The notes beneath the pieces were generated by a model. It worked only from the letters and a program-made list of their open reading frames with translations. It had not been told where the DNA came from and searched no databases. The translations under genes were made by a program, and so were the position numbers. Positions 63,550 through 64,000 of a DNA stretch of 64,000 nt are shown piece after piece. How positions within the stretch are numbered: the stretch's first letter is position 1; each line of letters opens with the position of its first letter. This DNA comes from Symbiodinium kawagutii (taxonomy: Eukaryota > Sar > Dinophyceae > Suessiales > Symbiodiniaceae), in NCBI GenBank assembly GCA_009767595.1, contig VSDK01010127.1, positions 561,191-625,190 of the forward strand. Reading direction: 5' to 3'.

Positions 63550-63774
63550 GTGGCGAGTTGGGTCAAGCAGTTGACCAGCCAACGTTATAGCAGGTTAATG
63601 GTTGACAATAAAGGATGATGACTAACAGTTATAGGGGATATATACCAACTGTATGGCATTGGGTCAAGGCTTCAACCAAGGAACTAGTAGGGGACAATCA
63701 CCAACAAAGCTGTAGGGAAAACAATGGTTAATGATGGGGAACCAGGGGTACACGGTTTTCACCCATAGCCAAGC
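63549..63774. repeat. Two overlapping M2 elements
   Basis: Begins gcgagttgggtcaagcagtt and ends cacggttttcacccatagcc. An internal tggcattgggtcaaggcttc starts a second copy. With the element just before, this is a tandem cluster of M2. Confidence 0.8.
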
Positions 63775-64000
63775 GATTTGGGATGGAGATATTGATGGAA
63801 ATCATGGACATTTACCATTACAAAAGTGGCAATCACTGGAAGCATGTCAAAGGATATGCTAAACTCTAAGATTTTACAATTTGAAAAAGGAAAAGAATGG
63901 AAAGAATGTCAGAGGAGTGCCCGTTTGCACCATTGGATTGCTTCAATGATTTTTTCTAAACTCGCTTTGTCACAAACATTGGTAGCCGTTTCAACTGCTT

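Noticed and set aside
1..64000. Spliced-leader relics, rRNA and tRNA genes
   Set aside because: Scanned by eye for relics ending ttttggctcaag and for rRNA/tRNA landmarks. No convincing match, though tRNAs cannot be excluded without a structure search.
1..64000. Autonomous transposase or reverse transcriptase
   Set aside because: No DDE/DDD-type or RT motif (such as YxDD in context) seen in any long frame. The M1-M4 families appear non-autonomous.

Overview
The window looks like nuclear DNA of a dinoflagellate, most likely from the Symbiodiniaceae or a relative. This is inferred from gene style, not from a marker gene. The reasons are very sparse coding sequence, short exons spread over long introns, apparent splice donors of the GT, GC and GA types, acceptors usually of the form AG followed by G, an intronless pentatricopeptide-repeat (PPR) gene, and a dense background of short inverted-repeat elements and microsatellites. 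I found no rRNA, tRNA, CRISPR array or clear spliced-leader relic. One 40-base N gap lies at 5476-5515.

Layout. 0-5 kb is repeats: a 96-bp higher-order minisatellite and a block built on the motif aactttagcgaa. 5-28 kb is mostly non-coding with scattered exon-like islands on both strands, several with good splice signals, none assignable to a known family. 28.9-30.2 kb holds an intronless minus-strand gene for a secreted, cysteine-containing protein with a domain resembling DUF1036. 31-40 kb is again gene-poor, with a few exon candidates. 40-63.4 kb is the most informative part. About 30 small minus-strand exons encode variants of one cysteine-rich repeat unit (a QLxL lead-in, then CPxxCxDDxxYCY, then YDxxG, then Cx5CPCGxNxxxC). 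Most are phase-1 exons whose phases agree when chained. They look like one very long gene or two adjacent ones, and the 5' end probably lies beyond the window.

A complete intronless PPR gene (48231-49811) sits on the same strand inside one intron of this gene. Codons and domain order match across that intron.

Four families of short non-autonomous elements recur through the window, here called M1 to M4. M1 has termini like ggtggtttctcaaaatagg. M2 has termini like tggctgtgggtcaaaaccc. M3 has termini like ctggttggtggtttcaa. M4 is a short copy around ccctttaaaggg. Families, domain resemblances and splice sites were read by eye. No database search or transcript data was available, so all exon edges are provisional.
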